Below, piece after piece: positions 44,878-53,704 of a stretch of 64,000 nt of DNA (its first letter is position 1; each line of letters begins with the position of its first letter). The stretch comes from Maribacter thermophilus (GTDB taxonomy: Bacteria; Bacteroidota; Bacteroidia; Flavobacteriales; Flavobacteriaceae). The stretch lies in assembly GCF_001020565.1 (NCBI RefSeq), contig NZ_LDAS01000001.1, positions 162,402 through 226,401 on the forward strand. The letters are read 5' to 3'. Below the pieces are notes generated by a model, which did no database searches, was not told the DNA's origin, and worked only from the letters and a program-made list of their open reading frames with translations. A program made the position numbers and the translations under genes.

Positions 44878-45372
44878 TTATTGGTTGTCTGCCGCAACAA
44901 ACTTTAATGCCACACCGTTGATACAATGCCGTTCTCCGGTAGGGGCGGGGCCATCGTCAAAAACATGGCCAAGATGCCCTCCACAAGTGGCACAATGCTC
45001 TTCGGTTCTTTTATAACCTATTTTATAATCTACGTCATAGGCAACATTACCTTCTATCTCTTTGTAAAAACTGGGCCAACCTGTACCTGAATCAAATTTG
45101 GTTTCACTCTTAAAAAGAGGTGTGTCACATGCGGCACATACATAGGTGCCCTTCTTTTTAATGTCCAAAAGGTTACTGGAAAACGGGGTTTCGGTCGCAG
45201 CCTTTCTTAAAACATAGTATTCGGCTTCTGTTAACTCGGCTTTCCACTCCGCTTCCGTTTTCTGAATCTTGAATTTCTTTGTGGTATCGTCAGCGGCAAT
45301 TTCTTTTTCTTGCGATACTCCTTTACAATTGGTCAGTAAAAGTAAAAGGGTAATTAAAATCGATGTTCTCAT
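44878..45372 (-). CDS. msrB: Peptide-methionine (R)-S-oxide reductase, lipoprotein
   Basis: It repairs oxidised methionine in proteins. This 164-residue protein has a signal peptide ending in the lipobox LTNC, so it is placed at the membrane surface on the periplasmic side. The catalytic region is GERHCINGVALKF with the active Cys, and zinc is bound by two CxxC pairs (CAACDTP, CATCGGHLGH). The motif KFDSGTGWPSFY is typical. Reductant supply would have to come from a periplasmic thiol carrier. No neighbour partner is visible. Confidence 0.95.
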   Translation of the reverse strand: MRTSILITLLLLLTNCKGVSQEKEIAADDTTKKFKIQKTEAEWKAELTEAEYYVLRKAATETPFSSNLLDIKKKGTYVCAACDTPLFKSETKFDSGTGWPSFYKEIEGNVAYDVDYKIGYKRTEEHCATCGGHLGHVFDDGPAPTGERHCINGVALKFVAADNQ

Positions 45373-45489
45373 ATGTTGGGTTTTTTGGGTCGTTAGTCAA
45401 TAAAATATCAATTAACTTTCAAAGTTGACTTGCTTATTTCAAATTTAACACATGGTATATTCTAAATTAGTGCATTAAACTTATTGAAG

Positions 45490-45518
45490 TAAAAAAAACT
45501 CCGCCACCTGGCGGAGTT
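45490..45518 (-). terminator. Terminator after the collagen-motif lipoprotein gene
   Basis: A 10-bp perfect stem AACTCCGCCA / TGGCGGAGTT (45497-45506, 45509-45518) with a 2-base loop is followed on the minus strand by a T run (A run 45491-45498). Confidence 0.88.
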
Positions 45519-45539
45519 CTTAATTTTATAATCGATATC

Positions 45540-46085
45540 CTAATCTAGGATTACTTTCTGAATTTCATTTTCAGAAATTCCCAAAGTACTCATTACACTG
45601 TTTATGTCCGAAGTGTCCAATTTGCCCGTTGCGGTTTCGGCAGGTACAACAGCGATTCTGAACACTTGGTTGTCGGTATCTCCTGGGAGTAAGGTGCCCA
45701 TGTCAAAATCTGCCTCCATGAAAATATTCACGTCAAAAAAGGTGTAATCGTAATTATATTGAAGCAAACCTTGGTCTAAGATTCTTGTCTGTGGCATTAG
45801 CCTCCATATATCTACGGGGTCTCCGTTGCCGTCCTCGGTCACGTCCCACAAAAGATATACAAGAACCACATCGGTCTCAAATACTTCGATAGTTTGTGGA
45901 AATTCGTAAAACAGGGAATAATCGTTTTCTGCCGAGAAAGTTCCTTGTATGTCTACTACTTGGCCTAAAATGTTTACACCGTCTTGTCCATCTAGGCCAT
46001 CATAGCCCGGAGGTCCTTGTGGGCCTTCACAAGAAAAGAACAGGGTTGCAAAAAGACAGCTAAAAAGAAGAGTTATTTTTTTCAT
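45540..46085 (-). CDS. Lipoprotein with short collagen-like Gly-X-Y segment
   Basis: This 181-residue protein has a signal peptide ending in the lipobox FFSC. Directly after the lipid cysteine comes a collagen-like run GPQGPPGYDGLDGQDG of Gly-X-Y triplets, then a beta-rich globular part of about 140 residues. No named family is recognised for that part. The ATG at 46085 is chosen because it starts the signal peptide. It stands alone and ends at its own terminator. Confidence 0.82.
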   Translation of the reverse strand: MKKITLLFSCLFATLFFSCEGPQGPPGYDGLDGQDGVNILGQVVDIQGTFSAENDYSLFYEFPQTIEVFETDVVLVYLLWDVTEDGNGDPVDIWRLMPQTRILDQGLLQYNYDYTFFDVNIFMEADFDMGTLLPGDTDNQVFRIAVVPAETATGKLDTSDINSVMSTLGISENEIQKVILD

Positions 46086-46260
46086 AGTTGCTTGTTTTTT
46101 TTGGTTTATCATAATTTAATTCATGGTGTTTCAAAAAGCGTTCCAATTTTAGTATTTTAGAAATTATATCTAAAATTTTAAATGTATGGACCAAGTATAA
46201 TGGTCAAAAGAACGGTGTTATTTTAAAGTTGATTAGATTTACCATAAAACTACAATAAAT

Positions 46261-48156
46261 ATGTCCAAAGTAATTCCACATTCGCTTTTTACGGATTTTG
46301 ATATCAATCTATTTAAGGGTGGTAAGCATTATCGTTTGTACGAAAAGTTAGGTTCCCATGTAATGGAGGTGGATGGAAAAAAAGGAACATACTTTGCTGT
46401 TTGGGCACCTTCTGCCAAATCTGTTTCCGTTGTTGGGGACTTTAATGGTTGGAATGCCAATGAACATAAATTACACGTACGCTGGGATTCTAGTGGAATA
46501 TGGGAAGGTTTTGTACCAAATATAGGCCATGGGGACATATACAAGTATAAAATACAATCCAATAATAATGATATATGGACAGAAAAGGCCGATCCTTTTG
46601 CTAGGTTGTGCGAACACCCACCAAAGACCGCTTCTGTAATTCACCAAGCTGAATACGAATGGAAAGACGGGGCATGGATGGGGTACAGAAAGGATAAAAA
46701 TGGCTTAGACCGACCTTATTCTGTGTATGAAGTGCATTTGGGTTCGTGGAAAAGAAAACAGGACAATAGCTTTTTAAGTTACACCGAACTTGCCAAAGAA
46801 CTGGTATCCTATGTAAAGGATATGGGATATACCCATGTTGAGTTTATGCCGGTGATGGAGTACCCTTATGATCCTTCTTGGGGCTATCAGTTAACCGGAT
46901 ATTTTGCACCTACAGCACGTTTTGGTACCCCTGAGGAATTTAAACTTTTGGTAGATACGTTTCATCAAAATGATATTGGGGTCATTCTAGATTGGGTACC
47001 CTCACATTTTCCGGAAGATGCCCATGGGCTTGGTTTTTTTGATGGATCCCATTTATATGAACATCCAGATCGTAGAAAAGGCTATCATCCTGATTGGAAA
47101 AGCTTAATATTTAATTACGGACGTAACGAGGTACGGGCATTTTTGATCAGTAATGCGATATTTTGGTTAGAGCAATTTCATGTAGACGGGTTGCGGGTAG
47201 ATGCCGTAGCTTCTATGCTATATTTGGATTATTCTAGGGAAGACGGTGAATGGGAGCCTAATATTTATGGCAATAACGAGCACTTAGAAGCTATTTCGTT
47301 CATTAGGGAACTAAATCAGGAGATATATGCAAGTTTTGAAGGGGTACAGACCATTGCCGAAGAGTCTACGGCATTTGCAGGAGTATCGAAACCTGTGGAC
47401 CTTGGGGGCTTGGGTTTTGGTATGAAGTGGATGATGGGGTGGATGCACGATACCTTGGAGTACTTTAAAAAAGAACCGATATATAGAAAACACCATCAGA
47501 ACGATCTTACTTTTAGTATGACCTATGCCTTTACTGAAAATTTTATGCTCCCGTTCTCACATGATGAAGTGGTCTATGGTAAACAATCGTTGGTATATAG
47601 AATGCCGGGCGACGAGTGGCAAAGGTTTGCCAATTTAAGATTGCTGTTCGGTTATATGTTTACACACCCAGGCACCAATCTTATGTTCATGGGCGGAGAG
47701 TTTGGCCAAACCGCCGAATGGAATTTTCAAAAGAGCCTAGATTGGCATTTGTTGAACTATGGGGTACACTCGGGAGTACAACAATTTATAAAGGACCTGA
47801 ATAAAACCTATAAAAATTCACCGGCGTTATATGAAAAGCAGTTTAGTCCCGAAGGTTTTCAATGGATAGACTATGGCGACCATGAGAACTCTGTACTTAC
47901 CTACGTAAGAAAAGGGCACGATGCTAAGAATGATTTGATAATAGCCTGTAATTTTACTCCCGTAGTTCGAGAAAATTATCGAATAGGAATGCCTAAAAAA
48001 GGGAAGTTAAAAGAAATTCTGAATAGTGATGCCACTAAATATGGAGGGTCTGGGTTGCAGAACCATGATATTAAAACAGCTTCGGTAGCATGGCACGGAT
48101 ACCCAAAGTCCATAGAAATAACAATTCCACCATTGGGCATGGTTATTTTAAAGTAG
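46261..48156 (+). CDS. glgB: 1,4-alpha-glucan branching enzyme
   Basis: It adds alpha-1,6 branches to glycogen. This 631-residue protein has an N-terminal CBM48 (YFAVWAPSAKSVSVVGDFNG) and a GH13 barrel with the catalytic Asp in DGLRVDAVASMLY, the acid Glu in TIAEESTAFAG and the transition-state Asp in PFSHDEVVYG. It ends with a C-terminal beta domain. The family-typical N1 extension is absent, as in the shorter GlgB group. A GH31 glucosidase follows after 99 bases. No other glycogen gene is in the window. Confidence 0.96.
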   Translation: MSKVIPHSLFTDFDINLFKGGKHYRLYEKLGSHVMEVDGKKGTYFAVWAPSAKSVSVVGDFNGWNANEHKLHVRWDSSGIWEGFVPNIGHGDIYKYKIQSNNNDIWTEKADPFARLCEHPPKTASVIHQAEYEWKDGAWMGYRKDKNGLDRPYSVYEVHLGSWKRKQDNSFLSYTELAKELVSYVKDMGYTHVEFMPVMEYPYDPSWGYQLTGYFAPTARFGTPEEFKLLVDTFHQNDIGVILDWVPSHFPEDAHGLGFFDGSHLYEHPDRRKGYHPDWKSLIFNYGRNEVRAFLISNAIFWLEQFHVDGLRVDAVASMLYLDYSREDGEWEPNIYGNNEHLEAISFIRELNQEIYASFEGVQTIAEESTAFAGVSKPVDLGGLGFGMKWMMGWMHDTLEYFKKEPIYRKHHQNDLTFSMTYAFTENFMLPFSHDEVVYGKQSLVYRMPGDEWQRFANLRLLFGYMFTHPGTNLMFMGGEFGQTAEWNFQKSLDWHLLNYGVHSGVQQFIKDLNKTYKNSPALYEKQFSPEGFQWIDYGDHENSVLTYVRKGHDAKNDLIIACNFTPVVRENYRIGMPKKGKLKEILNSDATKYGGSGLQNHDIKTASVAWHGYPKSIEITIPPLGMVILK

Positions 48157-48255
48157 GGCAGAATAGAAATATTTAGGTAGCATACAATTGCACTGTTAAT
48201 ATTTCGTTTTTAAAGGTTATTGTTCTTCTTTTGCGCATATCAAAATTCTAAAGTT

Positions 48256-50655
48256 ATGATTACAAATACGGAATTAGAATATAAGGGTAATCTTTACCCC
48301 AATCATATAGTCGATTTTTATCAAGATAACGACAAATTATATTTTACTACCGAGAATGGGGTCATACTTCAGATTACTATTTTAAGGGGAAGTGTCATAC
48401 GGTTTAGGTATGCCACCAATCATATTTTTGAGCCTGACTTTTCTTATGCCATAGACCCCGATGCTACTTTGGGCTATAGCACCTTGGAGGTTGTTGAGAA
48501 TGATACCGATTACGTAATAACAACGGCCAGGGTTAGTATCTTGGTAGATAAAAGTACCCTACGAACACAAATTTCAGATCTAGAAGGTGATATTATAAAT
48601 GAAGATGAGCTCGGTTTTCACTGGGAGGAAAACTATGAATATGGTGGTAACACTGTTAAAATGAGTAAAATTACCCAAACAGGCGAAAGTTTTTTTGGAA
48701 TGGGCGATAAAGCCGTTCATAGTAATTTAAAGGGGAAACGTGTTGAGAATTGGGTAATGGACCAATATGCCTATGGTAAAGATCAAGATCCGTTGTATAA
48801 AGCAATTCCTTTTTATATTGGGTTGAACAAGGGTAAGGCCTATGGAATTTTCTTTGACAATAGTTTTAGAACACATTTCGATTTTGCCCACGAAAAAAGA
48901 AATACGACCAGTTTTTGGGCCGATGGGGGCGAAATGAACTATTATTTCTGTTACGGGCCAAGTATGTCAAATGTAGTGTCGGCCTATTCTAATTTAACGG
49001 GCACGCCAGAACTACCTCCATTATGGGCGTTGGGATTCCATCAATCCAAATGGAGTTATTACCCTGAGAGCAACGTAAAAGAAATTACCAGACAGTTTAG
49101 AGAACTACGTATTCCGTGCGATGCCATTTATTTGGACATAGATTACATGGATGGTTTTAGGTGCTTTACATGGGATAAAAATCATTTCCCCGATCCCAAA
49201 AGAATGGTGCGAGAGCTAGAGGAAGAAGGGTTTAAGACGGTAGTGATGATCGATCCCGGAATTAAGATAGATCGCGATTATTGGGTATATAGGGAGGCCT
49301 TGGAAAACGATTATTTCTGTAAACGTGGCGATGGTCCGTTAATGCAGGGCAAAGTATGGCCTGGAGAATGTAATTTTCCAGATTTTACCAATCCTAAAGT
49401 ACGGGAATGGTGGGCCGAGTTGTACAAAGAGTTTATGTCAGATATAGGGGTACATGCCGTTTGGAACGATATGAACGAGCCCGCGGTAATGGAGGTGCCC
49501 AGCAAGACAGCTCCTTTGGATACCAGACATGATTACGATGGCCACCCCTGTACACATAGAAAGGCACACAATGTTTATGGAATGCAGATGGTGCGTGCTA
49601 CGTATGAAGGGGTAAAAAAATATGTATATCCTAAAAGACCCTTTGTTATTACCAGGGCGGCATTTTCAGGAACACAAAGATATTCTTCCACCTGGACCGG
49701 TGATAATGTGGCCACATGGGAACACCTGTGGATCGCAAATGTTCAAATGCAACGCATGTGCATGAGCGGTTATTCCTTTGTTGGGTCAGATATAGGGGGC
49801 TTTGCCGAACAGCCTAATGGCGAGTTGTTCTTAAGATGGGTTCAATTGGGTATATTTCATCCATTTTGTAGGGTACACTCCAGCGGAGATCATGGTGATC
49901 AAGAACCATGGTCGTTTGGCTCGGAAATTACAGATATCGTACGAAAGTTTATAGAGATCAGATATCAATTGTTGCCATATCTATATACTATGTTCTATAA
50001 ATACAGTAAAGAGCATGTGCCCATGTTAAAACCGTTGGTGTTTTTTGATCAAGAAGATACCCAAACACATTTTAGAACCGACGAGTTTATATTCGGAGAC
50101 CAAATTTTGGTATGTCCGATTCAAGAGCCTAATGCTCAAGGAAGAAGAATGTACTTTCCAAAAGGAAGATGGTACGATTTTTGGAAAGATGATTTACTGG
50201 ATGGGGGAAAAGAGCGTTGGATACCGGCAGATATAGAAACAATTCCGGTTTATGTAATGGAAGGGGCCATTATACCTAAATATCCTGTTCAACAGTATGT
50301 GGGCGAACTTGATATAAACGAACTCGTTTTGGAAACCTATTTTAAGATAGGGACAGAAACTTCGATGGTGTATGAAGATGCCCAAGACGGTTACGATTAT
50401 AGAAAAGGGCGGTACTCGCTACGTAATTTTAAATTGACGGGAAAAGACAGTTCGTTGACCATTCAGCAATTTAAGGACGGGAGTTTTGTAACGCAATATG
50501 AAACATTGAAATTTAACTTTCATGGATTGCCTTTTGAGGTCGGAAAAATTCAGATAGACAATGAAGAGGTGCCTATGGAATCGGTCTTGTCAGAAGGGGG
50601 CAATGCTTTGCATATTGACAAAAATTTTACGCTTTTGCATCTAATGGCAAAATAA
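48256..50655 (+). CDS. GH31 alpha-glucosidase
   Basis: This 799-residue cytosolic enzyme (no signal peptide) cleaves alpha-glucosidic bonds from non-reducing ends. The GH31 nucleophile is in AVWNDMNEPAVME and the acid/base Asp is in TWTGDNVATWEHL. Other family segments are LPPLWALGFHQSKWSYYPE and YSFVGSDIGGFAEQ. The ATG at 48256 is preferred over 48220 because the added residues are not family-like. It follows glgB and probably acts on maltodextrins or glycogen breakdown products in the same pathway. Confidence 0.94.
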   Translation: MITNTELEYKGNLYPNHIVDFYQDNDKLYFTTENGVILQITILRGSVIRFRYATNHIFEPDFSYAIDPDATLGYSTLEVVENDTDYVITTARVSILVDKSTLRTQISDLEGDIINEDELGFHWEENYEYGGNTVKMSKITQTGESFFGMGDKAVHSNLKGKRVENWVMDQYAYGKDQDPLYKAIPFYIGLNKGKAYGIFFDNSFRTHFDFAHEKRNTTSFWADGGEMNYYFCYGPSMSNVVSAYSNLTGTPELPPLWALGFHQSKWSYYPESNVKEITRQFRELRIPCDAIYLDIDYMDGFRCFTWDKNHFPDPKRMVRELEEEGFKTVVMIDPGIKIDRDYWVYREALENDYFCKRGDGPLMQGKVWPGECNFPDFTNPKVREWWAELYKEFMSDIGVHAVWNDMNEPAVMEVPSKTAPLDTRHDYDGHPCTHRKAHNVYGMQMVRATYEGVKKYVYPKRPFVITRAAFSGTQRYSSTWTGDNVATWEHLWIANVQMQRMCMSGYSFVGSDIGGFAEQPNGELFLRWVQLGIFHPFCRVHSSGDHGDQEPWSFGSEITDIVRKFIEIRYQLLPYLYTMFYKYSKEHVPMLKPLVFFDQEDTQTHFRTDEFIFGDQILVCPIQEPNAQGRRMYFPKGRWYDFWKDDLLDGGKERWIPADIETIPVYVMEGAIIPKYPVQQYVGELDINELVLETYFKIGTETSMVYEDAQDGYDYRKGRYSLRNFKLTGKDSSLTIQQFKDGSFVTQYETLKFNFHGLPFEVGKIQIDNEEVPMESVLSEGGNALHIDKNFTLLHLMAK

Positions 50656-50694
50656 TATTTTCGTATTTTTCAGCCCTTTTTAAACACAATAACC

Positions 50695-51504
50695 ATGAGA
50701 AAATCACTTTTAGTACTAGGTCTTTTGCTGGCCGTTTCGGCTTGCAAGGTCAACCCTTTTACAGGGCAAAAAACATTGAATTTTTATCCTAATAGTCAGA
50801 TATTTCCAACAGCGTTTGCCCAATACGATCAATTTTTGGGTGAGAACAAGGTAATAACCGGTACCAGTGAAGCCCATATGATTACTAGGGTGGGGCAACG
50901 TATATCGGCCGCTGCCGAACGTTGGTTGTCCGCAAATGGCTATCCAGGGTATTTAAACGATTATAAATGGGAGTACAATCTTGTTGAAGATGAAACTGTC
51001 AATGCATGGTGTATGCCAGGCGGTAAAATTGTATTCTATACCGGTATATTGCCAATAACGCAGACCGAGACTGGTGTTGCCGTTGTAATGGGGCACGAAG
51101 TTGCCCATGCGCTGGCCGATCATGGAGCACAGCGGATGAGTGCGGGTACCTTACAACAAATAGGTGCTGTTGCGGGTAATGTGGCAATAAAAGACGACAA
51201 GGCATTAAATCTATTTAATCAGGCATATGGCGTTGGGTCTCAGTATTTGGGCATGCTTCCTTTTAATAGAAGCCAAGAGACCGAAGCAGATCGTATTGGA
51301 TTGCAGATTATGGCTATAGCAGGATACGATCCCTACGAGGCAGCTGAATTATGGAAAAGAATGAAGGCCAATAGTGGGGGCGAGGCTCCACCAGAGTTTA
51401 TGAGTACGCATCCATCTAACGATACAAGAATAAACAACCTTACGGTTTGGGCGCCCGAAGCAGCGGCCGAAGCTGCCAAATTTGGTGTTACGAGTTTTAA
51501 ATAA
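50695..51504 (+). CDS. M48-family metalloprotease lipoprotein
   Basis: This 269-residue protein has a signal peptide ending in the lipobox AVSAC. The zinc motif HEXXH is visible in MGHEVAHALADHG, and the third ligand is in SQETEADRIGLQIMAIAGYD. It resembles the LoiP/YcaL-type periplasmic proteases that degrade damaged outer membrane proteins. It lies 39 bases after the GH31 gene on the same strand, but its role is unrelated. It ends near a terminator before the MFS gene. Confidence 0.92.
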   Translation: MRKSLLVLGLLLAVSACKVNPFTGQKTLNFYPNSQIFPTAFAQYDQFLGENKVITGTSEAHMITRVGQRISAAAERWLSANGYPGYLNDYKWEYNLVEDETVNAWCMPGGKIVFYTGILPITQTETGVAVVMGHEVAHALADHGAQRMSAGTLQQIGAVAGNVAIKDDKALNLFNQAYGVGSQYLGMLPFNRSQETEADRIGLQIMAIAGYDPYEAAELWKRMKANSGGEAPPEFMSTHPSNDTRINNLTVWAPEAAAEAAKFGVTSFK

Positions 51505-51527
51505 ACAAACCTTTATTGTATATTGAG

Positions 51528-51551
51528 GCCGTTCTAAAAGAACGGCTTTAT
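51528..51551 (+). terminator. Terminator after the M48 protease gene
   Basis: An 8-bp perfect stem GCCGTTCT / AGAACGGC (51528-51535, 51539-51546) with a 3-base loop is followed by TTTATTATATA. It lies 24 bases after the M48 stop. Confidence 0.7.
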
Positions 51552-51562
51552 TATATATTAGA

Positions 51563-52879
51563 ATGTCCAAAGCATTAGTATTAAAAGGGAGTAAAAAATT
51601 ATTGAACGCTTGGGCTTTCTACGATTGGGCCAATTCTGTTTACAGCCTGGTTATTTCTTCAGCCGTTTTTCCTATATTTTACGGAGCTTTGTTTCGTGTT
51701 GCCGAGATAGAAAAGGTAACCGTGTTCGGAGGTGAGATAGCACGGGCTCCACTGATAAGTTATACTACTTCCCTTGCTTTTATATTTATCGCCCTTATTA
51801 CCCCGTTGATTTCTGGGGTAGCTGATTACCTGGGGAACAAAAAGATTTTCATGAAGTTTTTTTGCTATCTGGGCGGTCTTTCCTGTATGGGTCTATATTG
51901 GTTCTCGTTAGAAAATATTTACATTGGTTTGTTGTGTTACTTTATGGGCCTAGTGGGTTTTTGGGTAAGTTTTGCCATTAATAATTCGTATTTGCCCGAT
52001 GTGGCCTTTCCCGAACAACAAGATGCAATCAGTGCAAAAGGTTTTTCGTTGGGCTATGTAGGAAGTGTTTTATTGCTCATCGTTAACCTTGCCATGATTA
52101 TGAACCCAAGTCTTTTTGGCATAATTACCGATGTCAATGGTATTGCCGAGGTCAAGGCCATGAAATACTCCTTTGTGTCGGTAGGTATTTGGTGGATCGT
52201 TTTTGCCCAATACAGTTTTTATTATTTGCCGGAAGGAAACAAAAGGGAGGGAAACCGCACCCATATAATTTTAAACGGTTTTAAAGAGTTGAGGTTGGTA
52301 TGGCATCAATTGGGTGATCAAATTCGTTTAAAACGTTATTTGGGAGCGTTTTTCGTATACAGCATGGCGGTACAGACCGTAATGTTGATAGCTACTTATT
52401 TTGGGGAAGAGGAAATTAATTGGGGAGCCGATTCTGAACGTACAACAGGCCTTATCGTTAGTATTTTGGTAATTCAGATAGTGGCGATTTTGGGAGCCTC
52501 CGTGACGGCATGGGCATCAAAAAAAATTGGTAACATTATAACCTTGGTGTTTGTAAACGGGCTGTGGGTCTCTATATGTATTTATGCTTATTTTGTAATT
52601 ACCCCTATTGATTTTTATATCGCGGCCGGGTGCGTTGGCCTTGTTATGGGAGGTATACAGGCATTGTCGCGATCCACGTATTCTAAGTTTATACCACCCA
52701 CCAAAGACACCGCCTCTTTTTTTAGTTTTTATGATGTGGCAGAAAAAATAGGCATTGTCATAGGTACATTTTTGTATGGGTTTATAGCACAGTATACGGG
52801 TAGTATGAGAAATGCCATCATCTTCTTGGGAATATTTTTCTTAGCGGGTATGCTTATGCTCTTTAGGGTTAAAAAATAA
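51563..52879 (+). CDS. MFS permease, UMF1/Atg22-like
   Basis: This 438-residue protein has about twelve membrane helices. The start LLNAWAFYDWANSVYSLVIS is characteristic of the UMF1 (Atg22-like) family; Atg22 is proposed to export amino acids from vacuoles. The central FSLGYVGSVLLLIVNLAMIM and the helix GGIQALSRSTYSKFIPPTKD also fit this family. The substrate is unknown. The start lies 58 bases after the M48 stop and beyond a terminator, so it probably has its own promoter. Confidence 0.9.
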   Translation: MSKALVLKGSKKLLNAWAFYDWANSVYSLVISSAVFPIFYGALFRVAEIEKVTVFGGEIARAPLISYTTSLAFIFIALITPLISGVADYLGNKKIFMKFFCYLGGLSCMGLYWFSLENIYIGLLCYFMGLVGFWVSFAINNSYLPDVAFPEQQDAISAKGFSLGYVGSVLLLIVNLAMIMNPSLFGIITDVNGIAEVKAMKYSFVSVGIWWIVFAQYSFYYLPEGNKREGNRTHIILNGFKELRLVWHQLGDQIRLKRYLGAFFVYSMAVQTVMLIATYFGEEEINWGADSERTTGLIVSILVIQIVAILGASVTAWASKKIGNIITLVFVNGLWVSICIYAYFVITPIDFYIAAGCVGLVMGGIQALSRSTYSKFIPPTKDTASFFSFYDVAEKIGIVIGTFLYGFIAQYTGSMRNAIIFLGIFFLAGMLMLFRVKK

Positions 52880-52880
52880 A

Positions 52881-52909
52881 AAGCCCCTTACGGATAAGAG
52901 GCTTTACAG
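52881..52909 (+). terminator. Terminator-like hairpin after the MFS gene
   Basis: A 10-bp stem with one mismatch, AAGCCCCTTA / TAAGAGGCTT (52881-52890, 52895-52904), starts 1 base after the MFS stop. The right side has only a short T run. It could serve the convergent minus-strand gene too. Confidence 0.55.
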
Positions 52910-52933
52910 TTGTTGATTGTTCGTTGTTTTGAT

Positions 52934-53659
52934 TTAACCTTTTGAAATATCTCCAGATCCCGAAGTTTTAGTGTCCAATTTTGAGGGATTGCCCCTGTAT
53001 GTAATGTCTCCAGAACCGGAAACCCTAGCTTTTAGTGTCTTATTGGCAGTTACCTTTATGTCCGCAGAACCCGATACGGTGGCATTTACATTGTCGGCCT
53101 CTAAATCAAATGCCTTTATATCTCCACTACCTGAGATAGTTGCTTCAAAATCTTCGGTGTTGCCGCTTAGCGTAATATCTCCAGAACCCGACATGCTTGC
53201 GCTTAAATATTGTGTGTCAACTTTTAACGTAATGTCCCCAGATCCGGACATGGCTGTTTTTAGGCTATTGCCTTTAATGGTGGTTTTACCTACAATATCT
53301 CCAGAACCGGATAGAGCGATAGCATCTACACTTTCTATCGGAACGGTAATACGTATGCCATTGTTCCAATTGGATGGTTTAAGATTGACACCCTTTTTGG
53401 TTTTAATGACCAACTTGTCGTCTTTTACCTCGGTGATAATGTATTCCAAAAGATTTGATTCCCCTTCTAGGGTTATATTACCTTCGTTGCCATCTACCAG
53501 GTCTACGTCAAAAAAACCCGAAACCGCTATGGCATCGTAATCTTCGGTGGATCTATCGATCGTAACTTTTTCCCCGTTTCCTTTTATCGATTTTCCCCAT
53601 TGTCCGGCACATGATACCGTAATTGTAAATACAAATAATAGTGTTGTGACTTTTTTCAT
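52934..53659 (-). CDS. Head-GIN (DUF2807) lipoprotein with SGSGDI repeats
   Basis: This 241-residue protein has a signal peptide ending in the lipobox TVSC. The body is a right-handed beta-helix-like DUF2807 (head GIN) domain in which SGSGDI or SGSADI recurs about seven times at roughly 20-residue spacing (GSGDIVGKTTI, SGSGDITLKVD, SGSGDITLSGN, SGSGDIKAF). It probably binds a surface partner or forms part of the envelope, but the ligand is unknown. It follows the DYG-repeat gene after 45 bases and is the last gene of the sigma cassette. Confidence 0.88.
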   Translation of the reverse strand: MKKVTTLLFVFTITVSCAGQWGKSIKGNGEKVTIDRSTEDYDAIAVSGFFDVDLVDGNEGNITLEGESNLLEYIITEVKDDKLVIKTKKGVNLKPSNWNNGIRITVPIESVDAIALSGSGDIVGKTTIKGNSLKTAMSGSGDITLKVDTQYLSASMSGSGDITLSGNTEDFEATISGSGDIKAFDLEADNVNATVSGSADIKVTANKTLKARVSGSGDITYRGNPSKLDTKTSGSGDISKG

Positions 53660-53704
53660 TTTATATTGATTTTATGCTGAAAGGCATTCAGCTTTTGATT
53701 GATA

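Noticed and set aside
52971-53540. A 189-codon plus-strand frame opposite the head-GIN gene
   Set aside because: Its repeats are the antisense reading of the SGSGDI ladder; the minus-strand lipoprotein with a lipobox is the real gene.
52934-53659. CRISPR-like repeats in the head-GIN gene
   Set aside because: The repeated units are codons for SGSGDI within one open frame, with imperfect DNA identity and no spacers.
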